5,321 nucleotides of DNA from JANQRV01 sp964533785 (GTDB lineage Bacteria; Bacteroidota; Bacteroidia; Chitinophagales; Saprospiraceae): assembly GCA_964533785.1 (NCBI GenBank), contig CAZHNG010000424.1, positions 1 through 5,321 on the forward strand. Reading direction: 5' to 3'. A program made the translations under genes and the position numbers. Under the pieces are notes generated by a model, which had not been told where the DNA came from, did no database searches, and saw nothing but the letters and a program-made list of their open reading frames with translations. Shown here in pieces: positions 1 to 5,321 of this stretch (position 1 is the stretch's first letter; each line of letters opens with the position of its first letter).

Positions 1-105
1 TCATTGTTCATCGCTCATTGCTCATTGTTCATCGCTCATTGCTCATTGTTCATCGTTCATTGTTCATTGTTCATTGTCCATCGTTCATTGTCCATCGCTC
101 ATTGT
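1..105 (+). repeat. Heptanucleotide tandem array, TCATYGY type, 15 units
   Basis: Fifteen consecutive 7-bp units with no phase slip fill this stretch and probably continue past the left edge. The consensus is TCATYGY; nearly all differences are C/T changes at unit positions 1, 5 and 7. A higher-order period is visible: units 1-3 (1-21) are repeated exactly as units 4-6 (22-42). The array ends 17 bp before the glnS start codon, so it either lies in the glnS leader or contains or abuts its promoter. In this orientation it has no stop codons in any frame. That creates an artificial in-frame extension upstream of glnS beginning at a TTG at 18. The same family recurs inverted at 4884-5022. The type resembles the short tandemly repeated heptamers described in filamentous cyanobacteria; relatedness is not implied. 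Confidence 0.95.
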
Positions 106-122
106 TTAATCAATCATATAAA

Positions 123-1802
123 ATGGCAGAAGCAGTAGAAAAGGAAGCATTAAATTTTATAGAGCAAATCGTTGAAGAAGATATTGCTAAAGGTAAGCAT
201 AGCGGTAGGGTGCACACGCGGTTCCCGCCCGAACCGAATGGGTATCTGCATATCGGTCATGCTACTTCCATTTGCCTAAATTTTGGCATTGCTGAGAAAT
301 ACGGCGGCAAAACCAATTTGCGGTTTGATGATACGAATCCGGCAACGGAGGAAACGGAGTACGTCGATAGCATAAAAAAAGATATTCAATGGCTTGGCTT
401 TGACTGGGAAGACCGGGAATATTATGCTTCTGATTATTTTGAGCAGCTTTATGAATTTGCGGTAAAGCTCATCAAAAAAGGATTGGCTTACGTTGACGAT
501 TCTACGCCGGAGGAAATTGCCCAAATGAAGGGTGAGCCTACCAAACCAGGAACAAATAGTCCCTACCGTGAGCGCTCCGTTGAAGAAAACCTTGATTTGT
601 TTGAACGCATGCGTGCGGGAGCGTTTGAGGACGGCTCACGCGTGTTGCGGGCGAAAATCGATATGAGTAGTCCCAATATGCATATGCGGGATCCAGTGCT
701 TTATCGTATCAAGCGGGAGCCGCATCACCGCACCGGTACAGAATGGGTTATCTATCCAATGTACGATATGGCACACGGGCAATCTGATTCAATAGAACAC
801 ATCACCCATTCTTTGTGCTCGCTCGAGTTTCGGCACCACCGTCCTTTGTACGATTGGCTGATCGAGAAATTAGAGATTTTCCCTTCCCGGCAAATAGAAT
901 TTGCGCGTCGTAATGTTTCCTACATGATCACCAGTAAGCGTAAGCTCATGAAGTTGGTTAATGAAGGCTACGTAAATGGTTGGGATGATCCCCGGTTGGC
1001 TACTATTTCCGGTATGCGCAGAAGAGGATATCCGCCGGCCGCGATCCGGAATTTCTGTGACCGCATCGGGATGGCCAAGAGGGATAATGTGGTTGAAATA
1101 GAATTGCTGGAGTTCTTTGTTCGTGAAGTGTTAAACAAAGAAGCCATGCGAGTAATGGGCGTTCTTAATCCGGTTAAATTAGTGATCACCAATTATCCGG
1201 AAGGAGAGGTGGAAGAAATGGAAGCGATCAATAATCCTGAGGATGAAAGCATGGGAAGCCGGACAATGCCCTTTTCCAGAGAATTGTATATCGAGCGGGA
1301 AGATTTTATGGAAGATCCGCCCAAGAAGTTTTTCCGTCTTGGCCCCGGGAGGAATGTACGGCTGAAAAATGCTTACATCATTCACTGTGAAAAATATATA
1401 AAAGATGAGTCCACAGGGGAGCTCAAGGAAATTCATTGTACTTATTATCCCAATAGCCGCAGTGGTTCCGATACTTCAGGTGTAAAAGCCAAGGGGACTT
1501 TGCACTGGGTATCTGCAGCACATGCCGTAAAGGCTGAGGTGCGTCTCTACGACCGGCTGTTTACCGATCCGGAACCTACCAGTCACGAAGGAAAGGACTT
1601 TTTGGCGTTTTTTAACGAAAATTCATTGAAAGTACTGGATAACGCGTTAGTAGAGCCTTGGCTGCTTAAAGCAAAGCCAGGCGATCGTTTTCAATTTATG
1701 CGCAAGGGATATTTCAATGTAGATGACGACAGTACTGCGGAAAAGCTTATTTTCAATCGGACGGTGTCCTTGAAGGACGGTTATAAGAAAAAGAAAAAAT
1801 GA
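123..1802 (+). CDS. glnS: Glutaminyl-tRNA synthetase (GlnRS)
   Basis: This cytoplasmic class I synthetase charges tRNA-Gln with glutamine using ATP. The product is 559 residues, close to the 554 of E. coli GlnRS. The N-terminal catalytic domain carries PPEPNGYLHIGHA with the HIGH signature at residues 43-46, followed by RFDDTNP. The central block WVIYPMYDMAHGQSDSIE and ITHSLCSLEF are GlnRS hallmarks that separate it from GluRS. The KMSKS loop is the variant ITSKRK at 269-274, followed by the conserved GWDDPRLATISGMRRRGY. The C-terminal half fits the two beta-barrel anticodon-binding domains and ends in a lysine-rich tail (YKKKKK). I chose ATG 123 because the frame stays open further upstream only through the heptamer array, from a TTG at 18; those 35 residues are a repeat translation (LIVHRSL pattern) without family support. 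No Shine-Dalgarno sequence is visible, as is usual in Bacteroidota. pyrR follows after 38 bp. Confidence 0.97.
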   Translation: MAEAVEKEALNFIEQIVEEDIAKGKHSGRVHTRFPPEPNGYLHIGHATSICLNFGIAEKYGGKTNLRFDDTNPATEETEYVDSIKKDIQWLGFDWEDREYYASDYFEQLYEFAVKLIKKGLAYVDDSTPEEIAQMKGEPTKPGTNSPYRERSVEENLDLFERMRAGAFEDGSRVLRAKIDMSSPNMHMRDPVLYRIKREPHHRTGTEWVIYPMYDMAHGQSDSIEHITHSLCSLEFRHHRPLYDWLIEKLEIFPSRQIEFARRNVSYMITSKRKLMKLVNEGYVNGWDDPRLATISGMRRRGYPPAAIRNFCDRIGMAKRDNVVEIELLEFFVREVLNKEAMRVMGVLNPVKLVITNYPEGEVEEMEAINNPEDESMGSRTMPFSRELYIEREDFMEDPPKKFFRLGPGRNVRLKNAYIIHCEKYIKDESTGELKEIHCTYYPNSRSGSDTSGVKAKGTLHWVSAAHAVKAEVRLYDRLFTDPEPTSHEGKDFLAFFNENSLKVLDNALVEPWLLKAKPGDRFQFMRKGYFNVDDDSTAEKLIFNRTVSLKDGYKKKKK

Positions 1803-1818
1803 TCGATCGATAATTAGA

Positions 1819-1842
1819 ATTTTAATAGCTTATAATTAAAAT
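1819..1842 (+). other. A/T-only inverted repeat reaching into the pyrR start codon
   Basis: ATTTTAAT (1819-1826) and ATTAAAAT (1835-1842) are perfect reverse complements around an 8-nt loop (AGCTTATA); the right arm includes the first two bases of the pyrR ATG. The spacer also holds two TAATTA copies (1811-1816, 1833-1838), and a 10-bp palindrome ATCGATCGAT (1802-1811) overlaps the glnS stop. An all-A/T stem is weak and could arise by chance in such an A/T-rich spacer. I see no GC-rich terminator hairpin and nothing like the known Bacillus PyrR-binding RNA loop here. Confidence 0.3.
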
Positions 1843-2464
1843 GAAAGACAGTCGTGTAATCGTTGAAGAAGCGAGGTTTCAGGTGACCATGGAGCGGTTG
1901 TGTCGTGAGTTGATAGAGCAACATGGTGACTTTGAGGATACTTATTTGGTTGGAATTCAGCCGAAAGGTGTATTCCTGGCGGAAAGGTTGAAGCAACGGC
2001 TGGAATACACCTTGGCAGGTATTCAGATAAAATTAGGTAAATTAGACATCACTTTTCACCGGGATGACTTTAGACGCAGGGATAAACCGCTCGCCCCCAA
2101 TAAGATAGAAATGGATTTCCTGGTGGAAAATAAAAACGTGGTATTGATCGATGATGTGTTGTATACCGGGCGGACGATTCGTGCCGCACTTACGGCTTTA
2201 AACCACTTTGGGAGACCTTCGAAAGTTGAACTACTCGTCTTGGTCGACCGCCGGTTCAACCGGCAATTACCGATACAACCAGATTACATAGGCTATACGA
2301 TCGATGCGCTCGATAAAGCTTACGTTAAAGTGGAATGGAAAGAACAATCCGGTCAGGACCGGTGCTATTATTTGCTGATAAGAACTTTAGATGACAGAAC
2401 TGAGTACCAAACATCTGTTGGGTATCAAAAACATTACAGCGGAGGATATCCAACTCATTTTTGA
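1841..2464 (+). CDS. pyrR: PyrR-type bifunctional pyrimidine regulator / uracil phosphoribosyltransferase
   Basis: This is a type I phosphoribosyltransferase of the PyrR family. In Bacillus, PyrR senses UMP and binds pyr mRNA to attenuate the operon, and also makes UMP from uracil and PRPP. The PRPP loop VVLIDDVLYTGRT is at residues 100-112. Other family blocks are GIQPKGVFLAERL, KLDITFHRDDF, GRPSKVELLVLVDRR and LPIQPDYIG. The neighbour pyrB, which overlaps it, supports a pyrimidine role. Whether it regulates here is unproven: no antiterminator or PyrR-binding loop was recognised upstream. The product is 207 residues against about 180 for the family. The last 28 or so residues lack family resemblance, and 25 of them are encoded inside pyrB in another frame. 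Tandem stops TGA TAA (2376-2381) sit one base out of frame exactly where a normal-length PyrR would end. A lost stop, an indel or a sequencing error are all possible. Confidence 0.93.
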   Translation: MKDSRVIVEEARFQVTMERLCRELIEQHGDFEDTYLVGIQPKGVFLAERLKQRLEYTLAGIQIKLGKLDITFHRDDFRRRDKPLAPNKIEMDFLVENKNVVLIDDVLYTGRTIRAALTALNHFGRPSKVELLVLVDRRFNRQLPIQPDYIGYTIDALDKAYVKVEWKEQSGQDRCYYLLIRTLDDRTEYQTSVGYQKHYSGGYPTHF

Positions 2465-3314
2465 GACAGCAGACAATTTTAAAGAGGTCATTAATCGGCC
2501 GATTAAAAAGGTACCGTCCTTGCGCGACGTTACCGTGGCTAATCTTTTTTTCGAAAACTCCACACGAACGCGAATTTCGTTCGAGTTGGCGGAGAAACGG
2601 CTTTCCGCTGATGTGGTGAACTTTTCAGCTTCTTCTTCTTCGGTTAAAAAAGGGGAAACTTTATTGGATACCGTCAATAATATTCTATCGATGAAAGTCG
2701 ATATGGTAGTGATGCGGCATCCTGCTCCGGGGGCTCCTCATTTTTTATCCCGCCATATTCCCGCCAATATCATCAATGCGGGCGACGGTACGCACGAGCA
2801 CCCCACCCAAGCCTTACTGGATACCTATTCTATTCGGGAGAAACTGGGCGATCTGAACGGCAAAAGAGTCGCTATTTTTGGTGATATACTGCACTCCCGG
2901 GTTGCGCTGAGCAATATTTTTTGCCTGAAAAAACTTGGTGCGGAAGTCAAAGTATGCGGCCCCCCAACCCTAATCCCCAAATATATCGAGCAGCTGGGAG
3001 TAAAGGTTGCGTACGACGTTTTAGAAACCCTAAAGTGGTGTGATGTTGCCAACATCCTCCGTATTCAATTGGAAAGACAGGACATCAAATACTTTCCCTC
3101 TTTAAGAGAATACACCCAGTATTTCGGAATCAACAAAAGCTTACTGGATCAATTGGATAAACCCATTCTGATCATGCACCCAGGACCCATTAACCGCGGC
3201 ATTGAGATTACCAGTGATGTGGCGGATTCCGATCACTCCATTATTTTGCAGCAGGTTGAGAATGGGGTGGCGGTAAGGATGGCGGTGTTGTATTTGTTGG
3301 CAGCTAAGGGATGA
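2391..3314 (+). CDS. pyrB: Aspartate carbamoyltransferase catalytic chain
   Basis: This enzyme condenses carbamoyl phosphate with L-aspartate to give N-carbamoyl-aspartate, the first committed step of UMP synthesis, in the cytoplasm. The product is 307 residues, a normal catalytic-chain length. The carbamoyl-phosphate motif STRTR is at 57-61, followed by an 80s-type loop SSSSVKKGET ending at residue 90, with K87 available as the loop lysine. R109 and HPTQ (137-140) complete that site. HSR (168-170) and LRIQLER with R224 and Q226 match the E. coli R167 and R229/Q231 regions, and HPGPINRG is at 263-270. The start at 2391 is fixed by family alignment (STKHLLGI near the N-terminus) and by in-frame stops just upstream (TGA 2376, TAA 2379, TAG 2388). 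The first 74 bp overlap the end of pyrR, suggesting translational coupling. No pyrI regulatory-chain gene follows. Confidence 0.96.
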   Translation: MTELSTKHLLGIKNITAEDIQLIFETADNFKEVINRPIKKVPSLRDVTVANLFFENSTRTRISFELAEKRLSADVVNFSASSSSVKKGETLLDTVNNILSMKVDMVVMRHPAPGAPHFLSRHIPANIINAGDGTHEHPTQALLDTYSIREKLGDLNGKRVAIFGDILHSRVALSNIFCLKKLGAEVKVCGPPTLIPKYIEQLGVKVAYDVLETLKWCDVANILRIQLERQDIKYFPSLREYTQYFGINKSLLDQLDKPILIMHPGPINRGIEITSDVADSDHSIILQQVENGVAVRMAVLYLLAAKG

Positions 3315-3345
3315 CGGGTTAAACGGGTTGCGGGTTGAACGGGTT
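3315..3345 (+). repeat. CGGGTT short tandem repeat directly after pyrB
   Basis: CGGGTT begins at 3315, 3324, 3331 and 3340, so spacing alternates 9, 7, 9 bp with A/G-rich spacers (AAA, G, GAA). The array starts one base after the pyrB stop and ends in a run of seven or more T. The reverse-complement family, AACCCGTNN, occurs at 5148-5190. The T run gives a terminator-like ending, but the repeat cannot fold on itself because all units point the same way. The remaining spacer to trmH (3346-3466) holds only a short palindrome-like TAGGCGGCCTA (3378-3388) and no promoter I can support. Confidence 0.8.
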
Positions 3346-3466
3346 TTTTTACCTACTTCACCTCATCAAATAACCACTAGGCGGCCTATCGACCATTCGA
3401 ATTTTCTATTCTTCTGTGCTTTGATTCACCAAATAAACAACAAAGTAATGATAAAACAACAAAGGT

Positions 3467-4102
3467 ATGACTCCCAGGCGAAGAGCAAAATTTGAATCAG
3501 TGGTGAGGCGTAGACAGCCTAATATTACTGTTGTGCTGGAAAATGTTTTCGATACGCATAATATTGGTGCAGTGATGCGCTCTTGCGACGCTGTGGGCAT
3601 TAAGGAAATTTTTGTTTTGAATAATGAAGAAGGGCATCGGCATGCAAAAATTAAGTTGGGAAAACGCACTTCTGCCGGTAGCCGTAAATGGGTGGATATT
3701 CGCTATTATAATAATACGGATGCTTGCTTTTCAGCAGTCCGCAAAGGATATGATCAAATTCTAGCCACGCATTTGAGTGCGGATGCCAAGTCGCTCTATG
3801 AACTCGATTTGACCCAAAGCGTAGCGTTGATCTTCGGTAACGAAAGAAGCGGTATAACTGAAAAAACTTTAAGCTACGCTACTGGTAATTTTATCGTTCC
3901 GCAGGTAGGAATGACCGAAAGCCTGAATATTTCGGTAGCTTGTGCAGTTTCGGTTTACGAAGCTTTTCGTCAGCGGCGACTGAAGGGCTTTTATGATGAC
4001 CAGGCTTTGTTGAGTGAAGCTGAGCAGTCCGCATTATTAGCCGTATATTTGGAAAGGGCAGCCAATAAGGATAATCAGGAATATGTGAATCGGATAGATT
4101 GA
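3467..4102 (+). CDS. trmH: SpoU/TrmH-family tRNA (guanosine-2'-O-)methyltransferase
   Basis: This is a SPOUT (alpha/beta-knot) methyltransferase that transfers a methyl group from S-adenosylmethionine to a ribose 2'-OH. The best-matching family member is TrmH, which makes Gm18 in the tRNA D-loop. The product has 211 residues; E. coli TrmH has 229. The N-terminal RRRQPNITVVLENV parallels RRQPDLTVCMEQV of the E. coli enzyme. Motif 1 is NIGAVMRSCDAVG with N32 and the catalytic-type R38. Motif 2 is IFGNERSGIT (122-131) with N125 and E126. Motif 3, the knot and SAM-binding segment, is VPQVGMTESLNISVACA (144-160). ILATHLS (98-104) is also shared with TrmH. The C-terminal region is shorter than in E. 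coli. ATG 3467 places the conserved N-terminal helix correctly; AAAGG just upstream lies too close to be a good ribosome site. A related SpoU specificity cannot be excluded. Confidence 0.88.
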   Translation: MTPRRRAKFESVVRRRQPNITVVLENVFDTHNIGAVMRSCDAVGIKEIFVLNNEEGHRHAKIKLGKRTSAGSRKWVDIRYYNNTDACFSAVRKGYDQILATHLSADAKSLYELDLTQSVALIFGNERSGITEKTLSYATGNFIVPQVGMTESLNISVACAVSVYEAFRQRRLKGFYDDQALLSEAEQSALLAVYLERAANKDNQEYVNRID

Positions 4103-4173
4103 GCATTATAAAATTGTATGGTGGATGTTCTTTACCGAAATTCAAAACTTTTTTTCACCCAAAAATCAACAAA

Positions 4174-4902
4174 ATGATCATTTTAGTAGTAGGTGCGACC
4201 GGAGCAACCGGACGATTATTGGTAATACAATTGCTTGATCGCGGCCATTCGGTAAAGGCAATAGTACGCTCTCCGGAAAAGTTGCCGGCGGAATTGAAGG
4301 ACCATAAACAGTTAACCCTTATCCAGGCCAGTGTTTTGGATTTGACTGATACTGATATGTCGCAACATGTGAAAGGCTGTGATGCCGTCGCTTCTTGCCT
4401 GGGGCATAACCTTACCTTTAAAGGTCTATTTGGCCATCCGCGCAAGCTTGTTACCGATGCTACTCGCCGTTTATGTCAGGCTATAAAAGCGAATCAACCG
4501 GCACATCCGGTAAAATACGTACTCATGAATACGGCGGGCAACAGCAACCGGGACCTCAATGAGCCTTTGTCATCAGGACATAAGATTGTCGTCGGGCTTA
4601 TCCGGTTGCTATTACCACCGCACGCGGACAATGAGCAGGCTGCTGACTTTTTACGGCTTCAGATAGGACAAGAGGATAATGAGATCGAATGGGTAGCCGT
4701 TCGTCCGGATTCCCTGATCAATGAGGAAAATGTAACGGAGTATAGTGTTCATCCTTCCCCTATTAGAAGTGCCATTTTTAATCCCGGGCAAACCAGCCGC
4801 ATTAACGTTGCGCGTTTCATGGCTGATCTTATCTCCGATAATGAGCTTTGGGAGCAATGGAAAGGGCGAATGCCTGTTGTTTACAATGAGCAAGAGCAAT
4901 GA
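4174..4902 (+). CDS. Atypical SDR / NAD(P)-binding Rossmann-fold protein
   Basis: This looks like a single-domain NAD(P)-dependent oxidoreductase or sugar-epimerase-like protein of the atypical SDR (NmrA/YwnB-like) kind; the substrate cannot be read from sequence. The product is 242 residues. It opens directly with the first beta strand and a glycine motif, MIILVVGATGATG (G7, G10, G13). R32 after the second strand (AIVRSPEK) suggests NADP(H) preference. VASCLGH (72-78), YVLMNTAGN (115-123) and WVAVRPDSL (173-181) follow in the usual order; no classical YxxxK catalytic pair is evident. ATG 4174 is chosen because the Rossmann strand starts there. The frame is open upstream to a TTG at 4099 overlapping the trmH stop, but those residues have no family likeness. 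The gene lies 71 bp after trmH. The last five residues (NEQEQ) and the stop codon come from the heptamer array, so the native C-terminus may have been replaced. Confidence 0.85.
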   Translation: MIILVVGATGATGRLLVIQLLDRGHSVKAIVRSPEKLPAELKDHKQLTLIQASVLDLTDTDMSQHVKGCDAVASCLGHNLTFKGLFGHPRKLVTDATRRLCQAIKANQPAHPVKYVLMNTAGNSNRDLNEPLSSGHKIVVGLIRLLLPPHADNEQAADFLRLQIGQEDNEIEWVAVRPDSLINEENVTEYSVHPSPIRSAIFNPGQTSRINVARFMADLISDNELWEQWKGRMPVVYNEQEQ

Positions 4903-5022
4903 GCAATGAACAATGAACAATGAGCAATGAGCGATGAACAATGAGCGATGAGCAATTAGCGATGAGCAATGAGCGATGAACAATGAACGATGAACGATGA
5001 GCAATGAGCGATGAGCGATGAG
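4884..5022 (-). repeat. Heptanucleotide tandem array, inverted copy of the TCATYGY family, 20 units
   Basis: On the + strand the unit is CRATGAR, the reverse complement of the array at 1-105. There are 20 units, one shortened to 6 bp (CAAGAG, 4891-4896), and a degenerate CAATTGA follows at 5023-5029. Almost all variation is A/G at two unit positions; a CAATTAG unit at 4953 is an exception. The first two and a half units lie inside the SDR gene, which stops at 4900-4902 within unit 3. Because 7 is not a multiple of 3, the TGA in each unit visits every reading frame within 21 nt, so the array stops translation in all + frames. Bases 4913-4946 are a perfect 34-bp reverse complement of 20-53. Confidence 0.95.
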
Positions 5023-5147
5023 CAATTGATGCTGCGGTCAGGATGGATAGATGGCATTTTCCAAAACTCGATGAATTCGCTAACCCGTTAATGTTGGTTA
5101 TGGGGTTATATTAAGTTGTGCCAACTGTTGTTGAACAAGGATCCATT

Positions 5148-5190
5148 AACCCGTAGAACCCGTCTAACTCGCTAACCCGTTCAACTTATC
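5148..5190 (+). repeat. Roughly 9-bp tandem repeat, AACCCGTNN type
   Basis: Units begin at 5148 (AACCCGTAG), 5157 (AACCCGTCT), 5166 (AACTCGCT, one base short), 5174 (AACCCGTTC) and a decayed unit at 5183 (AACTTATC). An isolated copy, AACCCGTTA, is at 5082. The core is the reverse complement of the CGGGTT core found behind pyrB at 3315-3345, so this is a second repeat family present in both orientations. The units are more diverged than those of the heptamer arrays, which suggests an older or less actively homogenised array. Confidence 0.75.
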
Positions 5191-5270
5191 AACAATGTGC
5201 ATAACTAATTTTACAAGCCATTAACACTTAAGCATTCTTTTAGTTATTTTTGTTTGCTTTGTTTTAAATA

Positions 5271-5319
5271 CTAGACTTTTGACGCTAGACTCTAGAAGTT
5301 AGACTAAAAATTCTAACTA
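5271..5319 (+). repeat. Degenerate heptamer array, CTAGACT type, 7 units to the window edge
   Basis: Read in 7-bp steps the segment gives CTAGACT, TTTGACG, CTAGACT, CTAGAAG, TTAGACT, AAAAATT, CTAACTA. Five of the seven are clearly related and all keep the same phase; the sixth is not recognisable by itself. This is a third, unrelated short repeat family and it shares the 7-bp period of the first. It probably continues beyond the window. Confidence 0.65.
5297..5318. other. Inverted repeat / potential hairpin in the CTAGACT array
   Basis: AGTTAGA (5297-5303) and TCTAACT (5312-5318) are perfect 7-bp reverse complements around the loop CTAAAAAT. It might be a weak hairpin, or an orientation switch within the repeat array, since TCTAACT resembles a reversed unit. 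It lies three bases from the window end, so any following T run or further array cannot be judged. Confidence 0.35.
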
Positions 5320-5321
5320 AT

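Larger units (their letters stand above)
4903..5321. other. Gene-free, repeat-rich interval
   Basis: I find no credible coding sequence in these 419 bp. An open frame on the - strand from 5025 into the SDR gene is the stop-free reading of the heptamer array followed by antisense of the SDR gene, and begins with TTG. The interval holds, in order, the heptamer array, a lone AACCCGTTAA at 5082-5091, a small hairpin AGTTG-TGC-CAACT (5114-5126, no T run), the 9-bp AACCCGTNN array, an A/T-rich stretch (about 5203-5270) and the CTAGACT array. No rho-independent terminator for the SDR gene was recognised. Confidence 0.75.

Noticed and set aside
18..122. N-terminal extension of GlnRS starting at TTG 18
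   Set aside because: It is the translation of the stop-free heptamer array (LIVHRSL periodicity). GlnRS family length and alignment fit ATG 123.
3331..3352. Terminator after pyrB (CGGGTT repeats followed by a T run)
   Set aside because: The repeats all point the same way and cannot form a stem; only the T run is terminator-like.
4099..4173. Longer SDR start at TTG 4099 overlapping the trmH stop
   Set aside because: The extra residues do not resemble the family; the Rossmann fold begins exactly at ATG 4174.
1..5022. CRISPR array or composite transposon ends
   Set aside because: Units are 7 bp with no unique spacers, so not CRISPR. No transposase, integrase or target-site duplication is seen, and all five genes are ordinary housekeeping or metabolic types.
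4651..5025. Open frame on the - strand beginning with the same LIAHRSL/LIVHRSL pattern
   Set aside because: It starts with TTG, reads the heptamer array in its stop-free direction and then runs antisense through the SDR gene; there is no independent protein signal.
5186..5194. DnaA-box-like TTATCAACA
   Set aside because: It is a single site with one mismatch to TTATCCACA and has no clustered boxes or unwinding element; part of it overlaps decayed repeat units.
5245..5252. TATTTTTG, matching the Bacteroidota -7 consensus TAnnTTTG
   Set aside because: It lies in a T-rich run, no TTTG-like -33 element is found at the expected distance, and no gene start is visible downstream within the window.

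Overview
The window looks like a chromosomal segment from a member of the Bacteroidota, probably a Saprospiria- or Cytophagia-like lineage. The basis is the style of the PyrR, PyrB and TrmH proteins, A/T-rich leaders without Shine-Dalgarno sequences, and intermediate base composition. The placement is an inference from remembered family resemblance, not a search.

Layout: a heptanucleotide repeat array (1-105) lies immediately upstream of five genes, all on the + strand. These are glnS (glutaminyl-tRNA synthetase, 123-1802), pyrR (1841-2464), pyrB (aspartate carbamoyltransferase, 2391-3314), a SpoU-family tRNA 2'-O-methyltransferase resembling TrmH (3467-4102), and an atypical short-chain dehydrogenase / NAD(P)-binding protein (4174-4902). 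After the last gene come about 420 bp without a gene, largely filled with short repeats: an inverted-orientation copy of the first heptamer array (4884-5022), a roughly 9-bp AACCCGTNN array (5148-5190) and a third, CTAGACT-type heptamer array (5271-5319) running to the window edge. A CGGGTT array also sits directly behind pyrB (3315-3345).

How the genes relate: pyrR and pyrB overlap and form a clear pyrimidine unit, with a PRPP-binding regulator/uracil phosphoribosyltransferase homologue and the committed step of UMP synthesis. glnS ends 38 bp before pyrR and could be co-transcribed with it. glnS and trmH both act on tRNA but are separated by the pyrimidine pair. The last gene has no clear functional link to the others.

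The genes themselves are conventional, and I see no new multi-gene system. The noteworthy content is the repeats. Three unrelated short-unit families occur in one small region. Two of them recur in opposite orientation across the window, with a 34-bp perfect inverted match between positions 20-53 and 4913-4946. One array has entered a gene and supplies the last codons and stop of the dehydrogenase. A 74-bp pyrR/pyrB overlap that looks like a lost or frameshifted pyrR stop is the second point of interest.
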